This document shows positions 53,816-63,233 of a stretch of DNA of 64,000 nucleotides, one piece after another. The position numbers and the translations under genes were made by a program. Below the pieces are notes generated by a model. The model was not told where the DNA came from and did not search any database. It was given only the letters and a program-made list of their open reading frames with translations. Origin of the DNA: Paracidovorax avenae (lineage in GTDB: Bacteria; Pseudomonadota; Gammaproteobacteria; Burkholderiales; Burkholderiaceae_C); NCBI RefSeq assembly GCF_040892545.1, contig NZ_CP156079.1:3817501-3881500 (forward strand), read 5' to 3'. Position 1 is the first letter of the stretch, and the number at the start of each line of letters is the position of its first letter.

Positions 53816-54631
53816 ATGAAACTGCACATCGTCCCTGCCCGCGCCGGCCTGGAATGGGTCCGCCTGGGCATCCGCATCTTCTGGCGCCAGCCGATGGCGC
53901 TGGCGGCCCTGTTCTTCCTGACCATGGCGGCGATGTCCATCGCCACGCTGCTGCCGCTCGTCGGGCCAGCCGTGGCCCTGGCTCTGCTGCCCTCCGCCAC
54001 GCTGGCCATGATGGTGGCCGCCGGCGACGCCACGCAGGGCCGCTTTCCCACCCCGGCCCTGCTGCTGGTGGCCTTCCGCACCGGCCGGCAACGCCTGCGC
54101 TCCATGCTCGTGCTCGGTGCGCTCTACGCCGTGGGCTTCCTCGCCGTCATGGCCATCTCCGCCCTGCTGGACGGCGGACAGTTCGCGCGCGTGTACCTGG
54201 GCGGCGAGGAGCTCACGCGCGAAATGGCCGAACTGCCGCAGTTCCAGGCAGCGATGTGGCTCGCGCTGGCGCTCTACGTGCCGCTGTCGCTGCTGTTCTG
54301 GCATGCGCCCGGCCTGGTGCACTGGCACGGCGTGCCACCGGTGAAGGCGCTGTTCTTCAGCATCGTCGCCTGCCTGCGCAACATCGGGGCGTTCACCGTG
54401 TACGGCCTGGCGTGGACGGGGGTCTTCCTCGGCGCGGGCATCGCCGCCAGCGTGTTCGTGACGCTGCTGGCCCTCATGGGCCTGGGCAGCGCGATCGCGG
54501 CGGGCATCATGGTCGGCACGGCCATGCTGCTGGCGGCGATGTTCTTCACCTCCGTGGTGTTCTCCTTCCGCGACTGCTTCGAGCCGCCGGAACGCCCGGC
54601 CGCGCTGCCCGAGAGCCCTGCCGCCGCCTGA
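53816..54631 (+). CDS. BPSS1780-type integral membrane protein
   Basis: A 271-residue membrane protein with about six helices. It starts MKLHIVPARAGLEWVRLGIRIFWRQPMALAALFFLTMAAMSIATLLPLVGPAVALALLPS, the start of the uncharacterised BPSS1780 family, known mainly from Burkholderiales. Two-thirds of the residues lie in hydrophobic stretches and the C-terminus is Pro-rich. It probably sits in the inner membrane. Its genomic position downstream of thrB is common in the group, but no function is known. A PHO-box cluster begins right after its stop and belongs to the next gene. Confidence 0.8.
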   Translation: MKLHIVPARAGLEWVRLGIRIFWRQPMALAALFFLTMAAMSIATLLPLVGPAVALALLPSATLAMMVAAGDATQGRFPTPALLLVAFRTGRQRLRSMLVLGALYAVGFLAVMAISALLDGGQFARVYLGGEELTREMAELPQFQAAMWLALALYVPLSLLFWHAPGLVHWHGVPPVKALFFSIVACLRNIGAFTVYGLAWTGVFLGAGIAASVFVTLLALMGLGSAIAAGIMVGTAMLLAAMFFTSVVFSFRDCFEPPERPAALPESPAAA

Positions 54632-54641
54632 GGCCCCTGCG

Positions 54642-54682
54642 GTCACGCTCTCGTCACGAAAGCGTCAAATCCCCGTCATCTC
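54642..54682 (+). promoter_or_regulatory. Tandem PHO boxes (PhoB sites) upstream of the PhoX-type gene
   Basis: The element GTCA occurs at 54642, 54653, 54664 and 54675, four copies at exactly 11-bp intervals. PhoB binds direct repeats of CTGTCAT at 11-bp spacing, so four copies equal two adjacent PHO boxes. The cluster lies 124-164 bp before the PhoX start. Confidence 0.75.
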
Positions 54683-54805
54683 GGATTCCTAGCATCCCGG
54701 TCCGGAGACAGGCCCGGGTACGCCCGGCCTGCCCATCGAAAGGCCCGCTGCACGCTCACGCGACGGCGGCGCCCATACAGCAGACCGACCCATCCGGAAT
54801 CCAAG

Positions 54806-56764
54806 ATGTCCCACACCCCGATGCCCTCCCGCCGCAAGGCCCTGCAATTCCTGGCCGGCATGCCCCTGCTGCCCCTGGGCGCCACTGCATCCGCCACCTC
54901 CGTGCTGGCCGCCTGCGGCGGCGGCAGCGGCGGCATCACGCCCCCGAACTTCGCGTCCGCCAGCTTCACGTCGATGGCCGCGCCCACGCTCGCCACGCCC
55001 GCCGCCATGGCGACGACCACCGTCGGCTCGACGCTGAACGTGAAGTTCAGCGACGACTCCACCCAAAGCTACCAGCTGGCCTACCAGCCGTTCTTCATCA
55101 CGGGCGACCGCGTGTCCGACGGCAAGGGCGGCACGATCCTGGCCGGCGGCTACGTGAACATCAACAACCAGCCCATCATCGACACGACCGTGGCCGGCAA
55201 GGAACGCCAGTTCTTCTCCGATTCGCCCGACGGCACCTCGCTGCTCACCGTGCCCAACGCCAAGGTGGACGGCGTGAAGGGCAACCCCGTGTTCGCGGTG
55301 GTGCAGTTCGAATACACCACCTGGGCGCAGGACGGCAAGACCGACATGTACGGCAAGCTGCCCTCGCCCATCGCCGTGCTCTCGCTGGACCAGGACCCCG
55401 CCACCGGCAAGCTCACCCTCGTGAAGTACCACAACGTGGACACCTCCAAGGTGCACGGCCTGTGGATCACCTGCGGCGCGAGCCTCTCGCCCTGGGGCAC
55501 GCACCTCTCCAGCGAGGAGTACGAGCCCGATGCGTTCACCGCTGCCTCGAACGCGCAGTTCAAGGCCTACAGCAAGAACCTCTACGGCAGCGAGACGGCC
55601 GCCAATCCGTACCACTACGGCCACATGCCCGAAGTGACGGTGAATGCCGACGGCACCGCTTCCATCAAGAAGCACTTCTGCATGGGCCGCATCTCCCATG
55701 AGCTGGTGCAGGTGATGCCCGACCAGCGCACCGCCCTGATGGGCGACGACGCCACCAACAGCGGCTATTTCGTTTTCGTGGCCGACAAGGAGAAGGACCT
55801 GTCCTCCGGCACGCTGTACGCGGCCAAGGTGGGCTCCGGCTTCTCGATCGACCCGGCCGCGAACTCCGCTGCCCCGCTCACCTGGATCAAGCTCGGCTCG
55901 GCCACCAGCGCTGAAATCGAGAAGCTCGCCAGCTCGCTCAAGCCCACCGACATCATGTCCGTGACCTCCACCGACCCGAAGGACGCGAGCTACACGAAGA
56001 TCGTCGCCAACGGCAAGACCGAGTGGATCAAGATCAACCCCGGCATGGAAAAGGCCGCCGCCTTCCTCGAAACCCACCGCTACGCCGCATTCGTCGGTGC
56101 GAGCCTGGGCTTCACCAAGATGGAAGGCACGACGGTCAACGCCAAGGACAAGATCGCCTACTCGGCGCTGCAGAACGTGCAATCCTCGATGGTGGCCGGC
56201 AACGCCGCCAACGTGCCGGGCAACGGTATCTCGGTGCCCAAGCAGCTCGTCGCCGGCGCGGTGATGGCGCTCAACCTGCGCGGCGGCCAGAAGGACACCC
56301 AGGGCAACACCATCAACAGCGACTGGATGCCGGTGGACACCAAGGCCCTGCTGGCCGGCGAGGACATCGCCGCCGATGCGCTGGGCAACACCGCCAACCC
56401 CAACAACATCGCCAACCCGGACAACCTGAAGTTCTCCGAGAAACTGCGCACCCTCTTCATCGGCGAGGACAGCAGCCAGCACGTGAACAACTTCCTGTGG
56501 GCCTACAACGTGGACACGAAGCAGCTCTCGCGCATCATGTCGGTGCCGGCGGGCGGCGAATCCACCGGTCTGCATGCGGTGGACGAGATCAACGGCTTCA
56601 CCTACATCATGAGCAACTTCCAGCACGCCGGTGACTGGGGCAGCATCCACTCCAAGGTGAAGGACCAGCTCGACCCGATGATCCGCGCCAACTACAAGGA
56701 CAAGTTCGGCTCCGCCGTGGGCTACCTGACCGGGACGCCCCGGCAGATGAAGCTGGGCGCCTGA
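54806..56764 (+). CDS. PhoX-family (DUF839) phosphatase, Tat-exported
   Basis: A 652-residue protein. The twin-arginine motif is SRRKALQFLAG (Arg9-Arg10) and a lipobox-like LAAC ends at Cys37, followed by a Gly-rich spacer, so it may be a Tat lipoprotein. The mature part resembles PhoX/DUF839 proteins: GLWITCGASLSPWGTHLSSEEYEPD, FVFVADKEKDLSSGTLYAAKV, and TLFIGEDSSQHVNNFLWAYNVDTKQLSRIM. PhoX enzymes are calcium-dependent monomeric alkaline phosphatases induced by phosphate starvation. Four GTCA repeats at 11-bp spacing upstream support PhoB control. Whether this particular subgroup has phosphatase activity is not shown by sequence alone. Confidence 0.88.
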   Translation: MSHTPMPSRRKALQFLAGMPLLPLGATASATSVLAACGGGSGGITPPNFASASFTSMAAPTLATPAAMATTTVGSTLNVKFSDDSTQSYQLAYQPFFITGDRVSDGKGGTILAGGYVNINNQPIIDTTVAGKERQFFSDSPDGTSLLTVPNAKVDGVKGNPVFAVVQFEYTTWAQDGKTDMYGKLPSPIAVLSLDQDPATGKLTLVKYHNVDTSKVHGLWITCGASLSPWGTHLSSEEYEPDAFTAASNAQFKAYSKNLYGSETAANPYHYGHMPEVTVNADGTASIKKHFCMGRISHELVQVMPDQRTALMGDDATNSGYFVFVADKEKDLSSGTLYAAKVGSGFSIDPAANSAAPLTWIKLGSATSAEIEKLASSLKPTDIMSVTSTDPKDASYTKIVANGKTEWIKINPGMEKAAAFLETHRYAAFVGASLGFTKMEGTTVNAKDKIAYSALQNVQSSMVAGNAANVPGNGISVPKQLVAGAVMALNLRGGQKDTQGNTINSDWMPVDTKALLAGEDIAADALGNTANPNNIANPDNLKFSEKLRTLFIGEDSSQHVNNFLWAYNVDTKQLSRIMSVPAGGESTGLHAVDEINGFTYIMSNFQHAGDWGSIHSKVKDQLDPMIRANYKDKFGSAVGYLTGTPRQMKLGA

Positions 56765-56808
56765 CCCCGCGCCGTCCGCGGGGCGCGCGCCGCGGATTTC
56801 TCCCTGAC

Positions 56809-56838
56809 AGCGGGGCCCTTCCGGGCCCCGCTTTTTTT
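56809..56838 (+). terminator. Intrinsic terminator after the PhoX-type gene
   Basis: AGCGGGGCCC (56809-56818) pairs perfectly with GGGCCCCGCT (56823-56832) around TTCC, followed by seven T. Stem of 10 bp with strong GC content. Confidence 0.9.
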
Positions 56839-57007
56839 CGGCCGCGGCATGCGGCCCCTGCGCGGTCCGAAGCCCCGAACCGCCTCCCGGAGCGGTTGCC
56901 CCTGCGGGACGATTTGCTATTTTTACAATAGCACCAAACCACCAACAGATTTGATGCTCCGGGCATCTTCAGCGTCCATTCATGGGCGCATTGGCATCGC
57001 CCGGAGA

Positions 57008-57032
57008 TGATAATTAATCTCATTCCTATAAT
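57008..57032 (+). promoter_or_regulatory. Fur-box promoter of the imelysin operon
   Basis: The -10 box is a perfect TATAAT at 57027-57032. The 15-mer at 57008-57022 matches the Fur 7-1-7 consensus TGATAATNATTATCA at 12 of 14 defined positions. It lies in the spacer where bound Fur would block RNA polymerase. No good -35 box is visible. Confidence 0.7.
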
Positions 57033-57240
57033 GCCAGCGCCCGCCGTGCTGCACCGCGGCGCGGACCGGGAGGGGTCTGCGCTGCCGGAAAGCGCAGGGT
57101 GTACGCCCGGGCGACTCCATGTCCCCGGCCTCACCGGGTTCCGTACGCCGCGGCGCGCCATGCGCCAGGCCGACCGCACGGACGCCGTGGATACCTCGCT
57201 GTATCCGCCCCGCCTTTTTCCCATCGTTTCAGGAGATGCC

Positions 57241-58464
57241 ATGACAACCGCTTCGTTCCAAACCACTGTTCTCTCCGGGCTGCTGGCCATCGCCTCGCTC
57301 GGCTCCACGGGGGTGGTCCTGGCACAGGCGGCTCCGCACGGCACGGGCGCGCCCGCTGCGGCGCCTTCGGCGGCGGCGGTCACTCCCGCCACGGTGGCGG
57401 CGCACTACGCCGTGCTGGTGCACGCGAACAACGAGGACACGCTGAACGCCGCCAGGACCATGCAAACCGCCATCAAGGCCTTCACCGCCAGGCCGTCCGT
57501 GGAGACGCTGGCCGGGGCGCGCAAGGCCTGGCTGGCCGCGCGCGAGTTCTACGGGCAGACCGAGGCGTTCCGCTTCTACGGCGGCCCCATCGACGACGAC
57601 AAGGGCCCCGAAGGCCAGCTCAACGCCTGGCCCATGGACGAATCCTATGTGGACAGCGTGGAAGGCAAGCCCGATTCCGGCCTGGTGAACGACCGCAAGT
57701 TCGCCATCACCAAGAAGAACCTGGCTGCGCAGAACGAGCGCGGCGGCGAGGAGAACGTCGCCACGGGCTGGCATGCCATCGAGTTCTTCCTGTGGGGACA
57801 GGACCTGTCCGAGACGGGCCCGGGGGACCGCAATTTCGAGGACTTCGTGGACGGCAAGGGCAAGAATGCCGACCGCCGCCGCCAGTACCTGAACGTGGTC
57901 ACGGACCTGCTCATCGACGACCTGGCTTCGCTCGTCAAGGCCTGGGACCCGAAAACACCGAACAACTACCGCGCGAAATTCGTGAAGGGCGGCCAGGAAT
58001 CGGTGCGCAAGATGCTTGTGGGCCTGGGCTCTCTGTCCCGTGGCGAACTGGCCGGCGAGCGGCTGGAAGTGGCCCTCAACAGCCAGGACCAGGAGGACGA
58101 ACACTCCTGCTTCTCCGACAACACCCACCGCGACGCCGTGACCAATGCCCTGGGCATCCGTAACGTCTGGCTCGGCGAATACCGGCGCGCCGACGGCAGC
58201 CTGGTGCAGGGTGCCTCGCTGCGCGACCTGGTCGCCGCGAAGGACGCCGCGCTGGCCGAACGGACCACGCAGCAGATCGCCGCCTCCGTGAAGGCCGCCG
58301 AAGGCATCCAGGCGCCCTTCGACCGCGAAATCATCGGCGGCAAGGACGCCCCGGGCCGCCTGCGCATCCAGAAGACCATCGACAGCCTCACGCAGCAGAG
58401 CAAAGACCTCGTGGAGGCCGCCAACGCCATCGGCATCACCAAGCTGACCCTCGTGCAACCGTGA
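57241..58464 (+). CDS. Imelysin-family protein (iron-regulated), GxHxxE type
   Basis: A 407-residue protein. It has a signal peptide (about residues 1-29, VVLAQA). The imelysin fold has GWHAIEFFLWG (His178, Glu181), the GxHxxE motif conserved in the family, and earlier AWLAAREFYGQTEAFRFYGGPID. Similar proteins in Pseudomonas (the IcmP group) are insulin-cleaving metallopeptidase-like and iron-regulated, and periplasmic imelysins take part in iron or haem uptake. AGGAG precedes the ATG. It is the first gene of a four-gene operon, behind a Fur-box promoter. Protease activity is not proven for this protein. Confidence 0.9.
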   Translation: MTTASFQTTVLSGLLAIASLGSTGVVLAQAAPHGTGAPAAAPSAAAVTPATVAAHYAVLVHANNEDTLNAARTMQTAIKAFTARPSVETLAGARKAWLAAREFYGQTEAFRFYGGPIDDDKGPEGQLNAWPMDESYVDSVEGKPDSGLVNDRKFAITKKNLAAQNERGGEENVATGWHAIEFFLWGQDLSETGPGDRNFEDFVDGKGKNADRRRQYLNVVTDLLIDDLASLVKAWDPKTPNNYRAKFVKGGQESVRKMLVGLGSLSRGELAGERLEVALNSQDQEDEHSCFSDNTHRDAVTNALGIRNVWLGEYRRADGSLVQGASLRDLVAAKDAALAERTTQQIAASVKAAEGIQAPFDREIIGGKDAPGRLRIQKTIDSLTQQSKDLVEAANAIGITKLTLVQP

Positions 58465-59969
58465 GGGCGATGCGCGACATGACCTCTTCGCGAAACGCGC
58501 GGCGGCGCGGCGCGCTGTGGCCTGCCGCGGCCCTGGCAGGCACCGGCCTGGCCGCCGCGGGCGCCCTGCTCCTGGCCGGCGGCGCCGCGGCCGGCGACCC
58601 GCCCGACCCGCTCGGGGAGAAGACCGGCGGCGACACCACGGTCTATGCCACCGGCCGCAATGCCTTCTCGTTCCCCGCGGCCAACCTCGAGGACGCGGAA
58701 CGCACGCGCTTCGTGATCGGCAACTCGTTCTTCAAGCGCAACTGGGTGGAAGCCGGCGCCTCGACCAAGGCGCGCGACGGCCTGGGCCCGCATTTCATCG
58801 CGCGCTCCTGCGGCGGCTGCCACGTGCAGGACGGCCGCGGCGAGCCGCCGGAGATCTTCAACCGCCTGGGCGAAACCCGCGACCCGATCGTCTCGCTGCT
58901 CATCCGCCTGTCGATCCCCGGCACCGATCCGCACGGCGGGCCCAACCCGGAACCGGTGTACGGCGACCAGCTCAACACGGCGGCCGTGCAGGGCGTGAAA
59001 CCGGAGGGCACGGTCACGCTGCGCTACGAGACGGTCGGGGGCAGCTTCGCCGACGGCACGCCCTATACGCTGCTCAAGCCCCACTACGGCGTGCGCGACC
59101 TCGGCTACGGCCCGCTGCACGCCGGCACCATGCTCAGCCCGCGCATCGCGCCGCAGGTCATCGGCGTGGGGCTGCTCGAGGCCATCGGCGAGGCCGACAT
59201 CCTGGCCAACGCCGCCGACCAGGCGGCCGCGCCCGGCCCGATCAAGGGACGGCCCAACCATGTCTGGGACGCGCCATCGGGCCGCAAGATGCTGGGCCGC
59301 TTCGGCTGGAAGGCCAACGTGGCCACCCTCGCGCACCAGACGGGCGGCGCCTTCGTCGGCGACATGGGCATCACCTCCCGGCACTTCCCCAGCGAGCACT
59401 GCACCACCACGCAGGTGGACTGCGGCGCAGCGCCCAGTGGCCGCAGCGCGGGCGCGCGCGGCCAGGAAGGCGTGGAGATCGACGACAAGACCTTCGACGA
59501 CGTGGTCTTCTACCAGGCCACGCTGGCCCCGCCTGCACGCCGGGACGTGAACGACGCGGCCGTGCTGCGCGGGCAGGCGCTGTTCGCCCGGGCCCAGTGC
59601 GCGACCTGCCACCGCCCGAGCTACGTCACGAAGGAAGGCCCGTTCCCCCGCCTGACCAGCAAGGCCCTGTCGGGCCAGCGCATCTGGCCCTACACCGACC
59701 TGCTGCTGCACGACATGGGCGAGGGCCTGGCCGACGGGCGGCCCGACTTCCTGGCCAGCGGCCGGCAGTGGCGGACGCCGCCGCTGTGGGGCATCGGCCT
59801 CATCAAGGACGTGAACGGCCACACCCGGCTGCTGCACGACGGCCGCGCACGCGGCGTGCTGGAGGCCATCCTCTGGCACGGCGGCGAGGCGGAAGAAGCG
59901 AAACAGAACGTGCTGAAGATGGACAAGGCCGAGCGCGACGCGCTGGTCCGATTCGTGGAGTCCCTATGA
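58461..59969 (+). CDS. Di-haem cytochrome c oxidoreductase-like protein (DUF1111)
   Basis: A 502-residue protein. The start is GTG at 58461, overlapping the previous stop; ATGs at 58470 and 58479 are alternatives. After a signal peptide (about 45 residues) there are two c-type haem sites: CGGCH (Cys117-Cys120-His121) and CATCH (Cys380-Cys383-His384). The protein is annotated in related bacteria as di-haem oxidoreductase-like or DUF1111 and normally lies between two imelysin genes, as here. It may transfer electrons for periplasmic iron reduction or oxidation. It is translationally coupled upstream and downstream (ATGA at its 3' end). Confidence 0.87.
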   Translation: MRAMRDMTSSRNARRRGALWPAAALAGTGLAAAGALLLAGGAAAGDPPDPLGEKTGGDTTVYATGRNAFSFPAANLEDAERTRFVIGNSFFKRNWVEAGASTKARDGLGPHFIARSCGGCHVQDGRGEPPEIFNRLGETRDPIVSLLIRLSIPGTDPHGGPNPEPVYGDQLNTAAVQGVKPEGTVTLRYETVGGSFADGTPYTLLKPHYGVRDLGYGPLHAGTMLSPRIAPQVIGVGLLEAIGEADILANAADQAAAPGPIKGRPNHVWDAPSGRKMLGRFGWKANVATLAHQTGGAFVGDMGITSRHFPSEHCTTTQVDCGAAPSGRSAGARGQEGVEIDDKTFDDVVFYQATLAPPARRDVNDAAVLRGQALFARAQCATCHRPSYVTKEGPFPRLTSKALSGQRIWPYTDLLLHDMGEGLADGRPDFLASGRQWRTPPLWGIGLIKDVNGHTRLLHDGRARGVLEAILWHGGEAEEAKQNVLKMDKAERDALVRFVESL

Positions 59970-61093
59970 CCGCATCCGCTCATTTCATGGCTGCCCTGCG
60001 GCGCCGCGGCACCCCTGCCCTGGTGGCCGCGGGCGCTGCGCTGCTCGCGGCAGGCGCGCAGGCCCAGGCCCCGCTCGACTGGCGCCACGATGCCGTGCCG
60101 TTCTACGACACCACGCACGCGCTGCAGGGGCTCTATGCGCACTGGGGCCTGCAGCGCGCCACGGAGTTCGCCCAGGCATCGGGCGCACTGCCCCCGGCGC
60201 TGCGCACGCTCTGCGCCGCCGGGCCCGATCGCTCGGCCGCGGCGCTGGCCGACGCGCGCCAGGCGTGGCAGCGCGCCATGCTGGCCTGGGAAGGGCTCTC
60301 CGCGGTGGCCGTCGGCCCGGTGGTGGCGCGCCGCGCACAGCGACAGATCGACTTCATGCCCACGCGCCCGCAGCTCATCGAGCGCGCGGTCAAGGCGCAG
60401 CCGCAGGGTGCCACGGCCTTCGAGCGCGTGGGCACGCCGGCCAAGGGACTGCCGGCGCTCGAATGGCTGCTGTGGACCCAGCCGGCGCAGCCCGCCTCGC
60501 CCGCCTGCGGCTATGCGGTGGAAGTCGCACTCGACGTGGAGCGCGAAGCCGTGGCCCAGCAGGCTGCGTTCCGCGAGGCCGCGCAGACCGACTGGGCCGC
60601 CGAGGACCAGCAGGAGCGCTCCGCCCAGGCCATGGGCGAATTCATCAACCAGTGGGTGGGCGGGATCGAACGCCTGCGCTGGGCGCACATGGAAAAACCC
60701 CTGCGCGCCGCCCAGGGCACGCGCACGCCCGATTACCCGCGCGCTGCCAGCGGCCAGGTCGGGACGGCCTGGAAAGCCGAATGGGCCGCCCTGCGCGCCC
60801 TCACCGTGCAGGCCGACGGCACGCCGCCGGTGCAGCCGGGCCAGGGAGCGGTGCCGCTGGAAACCTACCTGCGCGGGAGGGGACTGAACCCGCTTGCCGA
60901 CCGCCTGCGCGAAGCGGCCCTGCGCATCGACGCGGCGATGGCAGCGGCCGCCGGTACGGATGCCGCAGCACCCGACGGCCCGCGGGTGCTGCAGGCGGCA
61001 AAAGAACTCAGCGCGCTCAAGCGGCTCGCCGAAGCCGAGGTGGCACCGGCCCTGCAGGTCAGCATCGGTTTCTCGGATGCGGACGGGGACTGA
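59966..61093 (+). CDS. Second imelysin-family protein
   Basis: A 375-residue protein. It has a signal peptide (about residues 1-34, AGAQAQA). The domain resembles imelysin, but the motif position reads GLPALE (residues 161-166), so the histidine of GxHxxE is replaced by proline while the glutamate remains. The WAHMEKPLRAA segment and C-terminal ELSALKRLAEAEVAPALQVSIGFSDADGD are conserved-looking. It starts within the preceding stop (ATGA). It is probably a non-metal-binding or altered partner of the first imelysin. In Pseudomonas the equivalent operon also carries two imelysin-type genes. Confidence 0.82.
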   Translation: MTASAHFMAALRRRGTPALVAAGAALLAAGAQAQAPLDWRHDAVPFYDTTHALQGLYAHWGLQRATEFAQASGALPPALRTLCAAGPDRSAAALADARQAWQRAMLAWEGLSAVAVGPVVARRAQRQIDFMPTRPQLIERAVKAQPQGATAFERVGTPAKGLPALEWLLWTQPAQPASPACGYAVEVALDVEREAVAQQAAFREAAQTDWAAEDQQERSAQAMGEFINQWVGGIERLRWAHMEKPLRAAQGTRTPDYPRAASGQVGTAWKAEWAALRALTVQADGTPPVQPGQGAVPLETYLRGRGLNPLADRLREAALRIDAAMAAAAGTDAAAPDGPRVLQAAKELSALKRLAEAEVAPALQVSIGFSDADGD

Positions 61094-61103
61094 CGCGGTG
61101 GGC

Positions 61104-62270
61104 ATGTCGCACAGGAACGATGGCGTGGCCCGGAGCGGGCCTTCGCGGCGCGCGGCCCTGCGCGCGCTGGCCGGTATCGGCCTCGCCGTACCGTTGTCCG
61201 GTACCTGGAACAGTGCCAGCGCGTCGGGCACGCCCCTGCGGCTCGCGGCCGCCTGGCAGCAGGAGGATGGCAGCTACCGCGTCGGTCTGCTGGAGGCGCA
61301 ATCCGGGCCCGGCACCGCGCTGCGCGCGCTGCACGCGCTGGAGATCCCCACGCGTGCGCACGGCCTGTGCCCGCTGCCCGACGGCAGCATCGTGGCCGCA
61401 TCGCGCCGCCCGGGCGACTGGCTGCTGCGCTGGTGGCCGGGCACGGCACGCGAACCCGTCTGGCAGTGGTCCGACGGCCAGCGTTCTTTCAACGGCCACG
61501 TGATCGCGTCACCGGACGCGAGCCTGCTGCTGTCCACGGAAACCGAGGCGGACACGGGCCGCAGCCTCGTCGTGCTGCGCGACGTCGCCAGCCTGGAAAT
61601 GCGCGCGGAGTGGCCCACCCAGGGCATCGATGCGCACGAACTGATCTGGGACCGGCGCGTGCGGGTGGACGGCATGCCGACCCTCATCGTCGCCAATGGC
61701 GGCGTGCCGACGGCCCCCGAGACCGGCCGCGTGAAGCGGGCGCTGGACACCATGGACTCTTCCATCGTGCGCCTGCACGGAGGCACGGGCGAAACCCTGG
61801 GGCAATGGCGCCTGCAGGACCGCCGCCTGAGCCTGCGGCACCTCGCCTGGAATCCCGGCGCGGACGTGCTCGGCATTGCGCTGCAGGCCGAACACGACGG
61901 GATGGACGCGCGCGCCGCGGCACCCGTGCTCGCGCTCTTCGACGGCAAGGCGCTGCGGACCGCCGACCCGGCGCCGCAGGTGCTGCCCGGCGGCCTGCGG
62001 GGTTATGGCGGCAGCATCGCAGGATTGGCGGAAGGCTGGACCGTGAGCTGTCCCCGCGCTCAGGGCATCGCCGCCTTCGATGCCCGTGGTGGATGGCAAC
62101 GGCTCATCGCGCTGCCCGAGGCCTGCGCGCTGGCAGTGCGGGGTTCCGGGCTGTGGGCTGCCGGGGTGGACCACACGCTGGAGAACGCCCAGGGCGCGGC
62201 GCCGCTTCGCCACCCCCACGGCCTGTCGCTCACGGATGCGCGGGTGGACAACCACTGGTACCCCGCCTGA
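61104..62270 (+). CDS. DUF1513 Tat-exported beta-propeller-like protein
   Basis: A 388-residue protein with a twin-arginine start ([20 protein letters not shown], Arg15-Arg16). The mature part has repeated propeller-like strands ([69 protein letters not shown]) as in DUF1513, the last member of the iron-regulated imelysin operon in many proteobacteria. The start is 10 bp after the previous stop; an in-frame ATG at 61077 would overlap it. Function is unknown, though its constant place in this operon implies a role in iron or haem handling. Confidence 0.85.
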   Translation: MSHRNDGVARSGPSRRAALRALAGIGLAVPLSGTWNSASASGTPLRLAAAWQQEDGSYRVGLLEAQSGPGTALRALHALEIPTRAHGLCPLPDGSIVAASRRPGDWLLRWWPGTAREPVWQWSDGQRSFNGHVIASPDASLLLSTETEADTGRSLVVLRDVASLEMRAEWPTQGIDAHELIWDRRVRVDGMPTLIVANGGVPTAPETGRVKRALDTMDSSIVRLHGGTGETLGQWRLQDRRLSLRHLAWNPGADVLGIALQAEHDGMDARAAAPVLALFDGKALRTADPAPQVLPGGLRGYGGSIAGLAEGWTVSCPRAQGIAAFDARGGWQRLIALPEACALAVRGSGLWAAGVDHTLENAQGAAPLRHPHGLSLTDARVDNHWYPA

Positions 62271-62391
62271 TCCACCCATCAAGGCCAAGCTACATTCGGA
62301 GACACTCAAACGGAAAGTTATACAAGGCATTACAACAGCACCCTATTGCGTAAGGTTTTACTTACACTCCGGCGATTCTGCGAGGTCGCCA

Positions 62392-63210
62392 ATGCCTTTT
62401 TCCCCACCCCATCGCATCCGTTTCGCCGCGCTCTGCTGGGCGGGCGCATTGCACTGCCATGCCGTGCTGGCCGCGGATATCCTGCTGGCGCCTCCGCCCA
62501 ACGGTGGCTTCTCGGTGACCAGCAGCGACAAGACGCAGATCCGGCTGCGCGTGGACGAGGCCTCGGGCACCGTCACGCTGCCCGGGCTGGCGTCGGTGCC
62601 GCAGCAGGGCACGCCCGTGTGCCACGGTCCGGGCGGCGTGCTCGGTGATTGCAATGCCGGAGTGGTCGGGGCCACCGGAGCGACAGGCGCCACGGGTGCG
62701 ACCGGCCCGGCAGGGGCGACCGGCCCCACGGGCAGCGCAGGGCCCACCGGGGCGACGGGCGCCGCGGGCCCCACGGGCGCATCCGGGGCCACCGGAGCCG
62801 CCGGCCCGGCGGGCGCGACCGGGCCCGGCGGGCCCGCAGGCCCGGCCGGGCCCACCGGAGCAACGGGAGCGACAGGCGCCCAGGGCAGCGTCGGTCCCGC
62901 CGGCCCCACGGGCGCGACCGGCTCCGTGAGCGCGGCCGTCGCGATCCGGACCTTCACGCTGCCCAACGTGGGCAGCGACACCTGCGCAGTCGTGTCCTGC
63001 TGCAATCCCGGCGAGAAAGTGCTCGGTGGCGGGCATGTCGCGAACACCGGCAGGGCCTCGCCCGAAGATGCGGCGGTCTATGTCGGCGAAAGCCGCCCGG
63101 TCGACAACTGCGGAGGCACCGCAGGTACTCTCGGCTGGTCGGTGAAGATACTCAACTCGTACCGCGCGAACCTGCAGAGCTGCTCCGCCTACGCCATTTG
63201 CTCGCCATAG
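62392..63210 (+). CDS. Exported collagen-like protein
   Basis: A 272-residue protein. A signal peptide (about residues 1-28, LHCHAVLAA) is followed by a 64-residue N-terminal region and then an uninterrupted collagen-like domain: 29 Gly-X-Y triplets at residues 93-179, mostly GAT, GPT, GPA and GAA. Proline is at X; Thr or Ala is at Y. The C-terminal domain (residues 184-272) has [32 protein letters not shown] and [17 protein letters not shown], with cysteines likely paired, a domain that trails many bacterial collagen-like proteins. No LPXTG or autotransporter anchor is seen. Thr-rich Y positions suit O-glycosylation as in BclA-type proteins. The oxygenase gene follows after 23 bp. Confidence 0.87.
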   Translation: MPFSPPHRIRFAALCWAGALHCHAVLAADILLAPPPNGGFSVTSSDKTQIRLRVDEASGTVTLPGLASVPQQGTPVCHGPGGVLGDCNAGVVGATGATGATGATGPAGATGPTGSAGPTGATGAAGPTGASGATGAAGPAGATGPGGPAGPAGPTGATGATGAQGSVGPAGPTGATGSVSAAVAIRTFTLPNVGSDTCAVVSCCNPGEKVLGGGHVANTGRASPEDAAVYVGESRPVDNCGGTAGTLGWSVKILNSYRANLQSCSAYAICSP

Positions 63211-63233
63211 CGCCAAGCCATCCGGTTGCCACG

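Larger units (their letters stand above)
56765..57240. other. Intergenic region between the PhoX and imelysin operons
   Basis: A 476-bp stretch without a supportable gene. It contains the PhoX terminator (56809-56838), a 7-bp perfect inverted repeat at 56915-56933 (TGCTATT, five bases, AATAGCA), and the Fur-box promoter at 57008-57032. The remaining 200 bp (57040-57240) is a GC-rich untranslated leader before the imelysin start. Confidence 0.6.

Noticed and set aside
62668..62930. Short GC-rich tandem repeats that could be a CRISPR or minisatellite
   Set aside because: They encode Gly-X-Y triplets in frame with no regular spacers, so they are the collagen domain.
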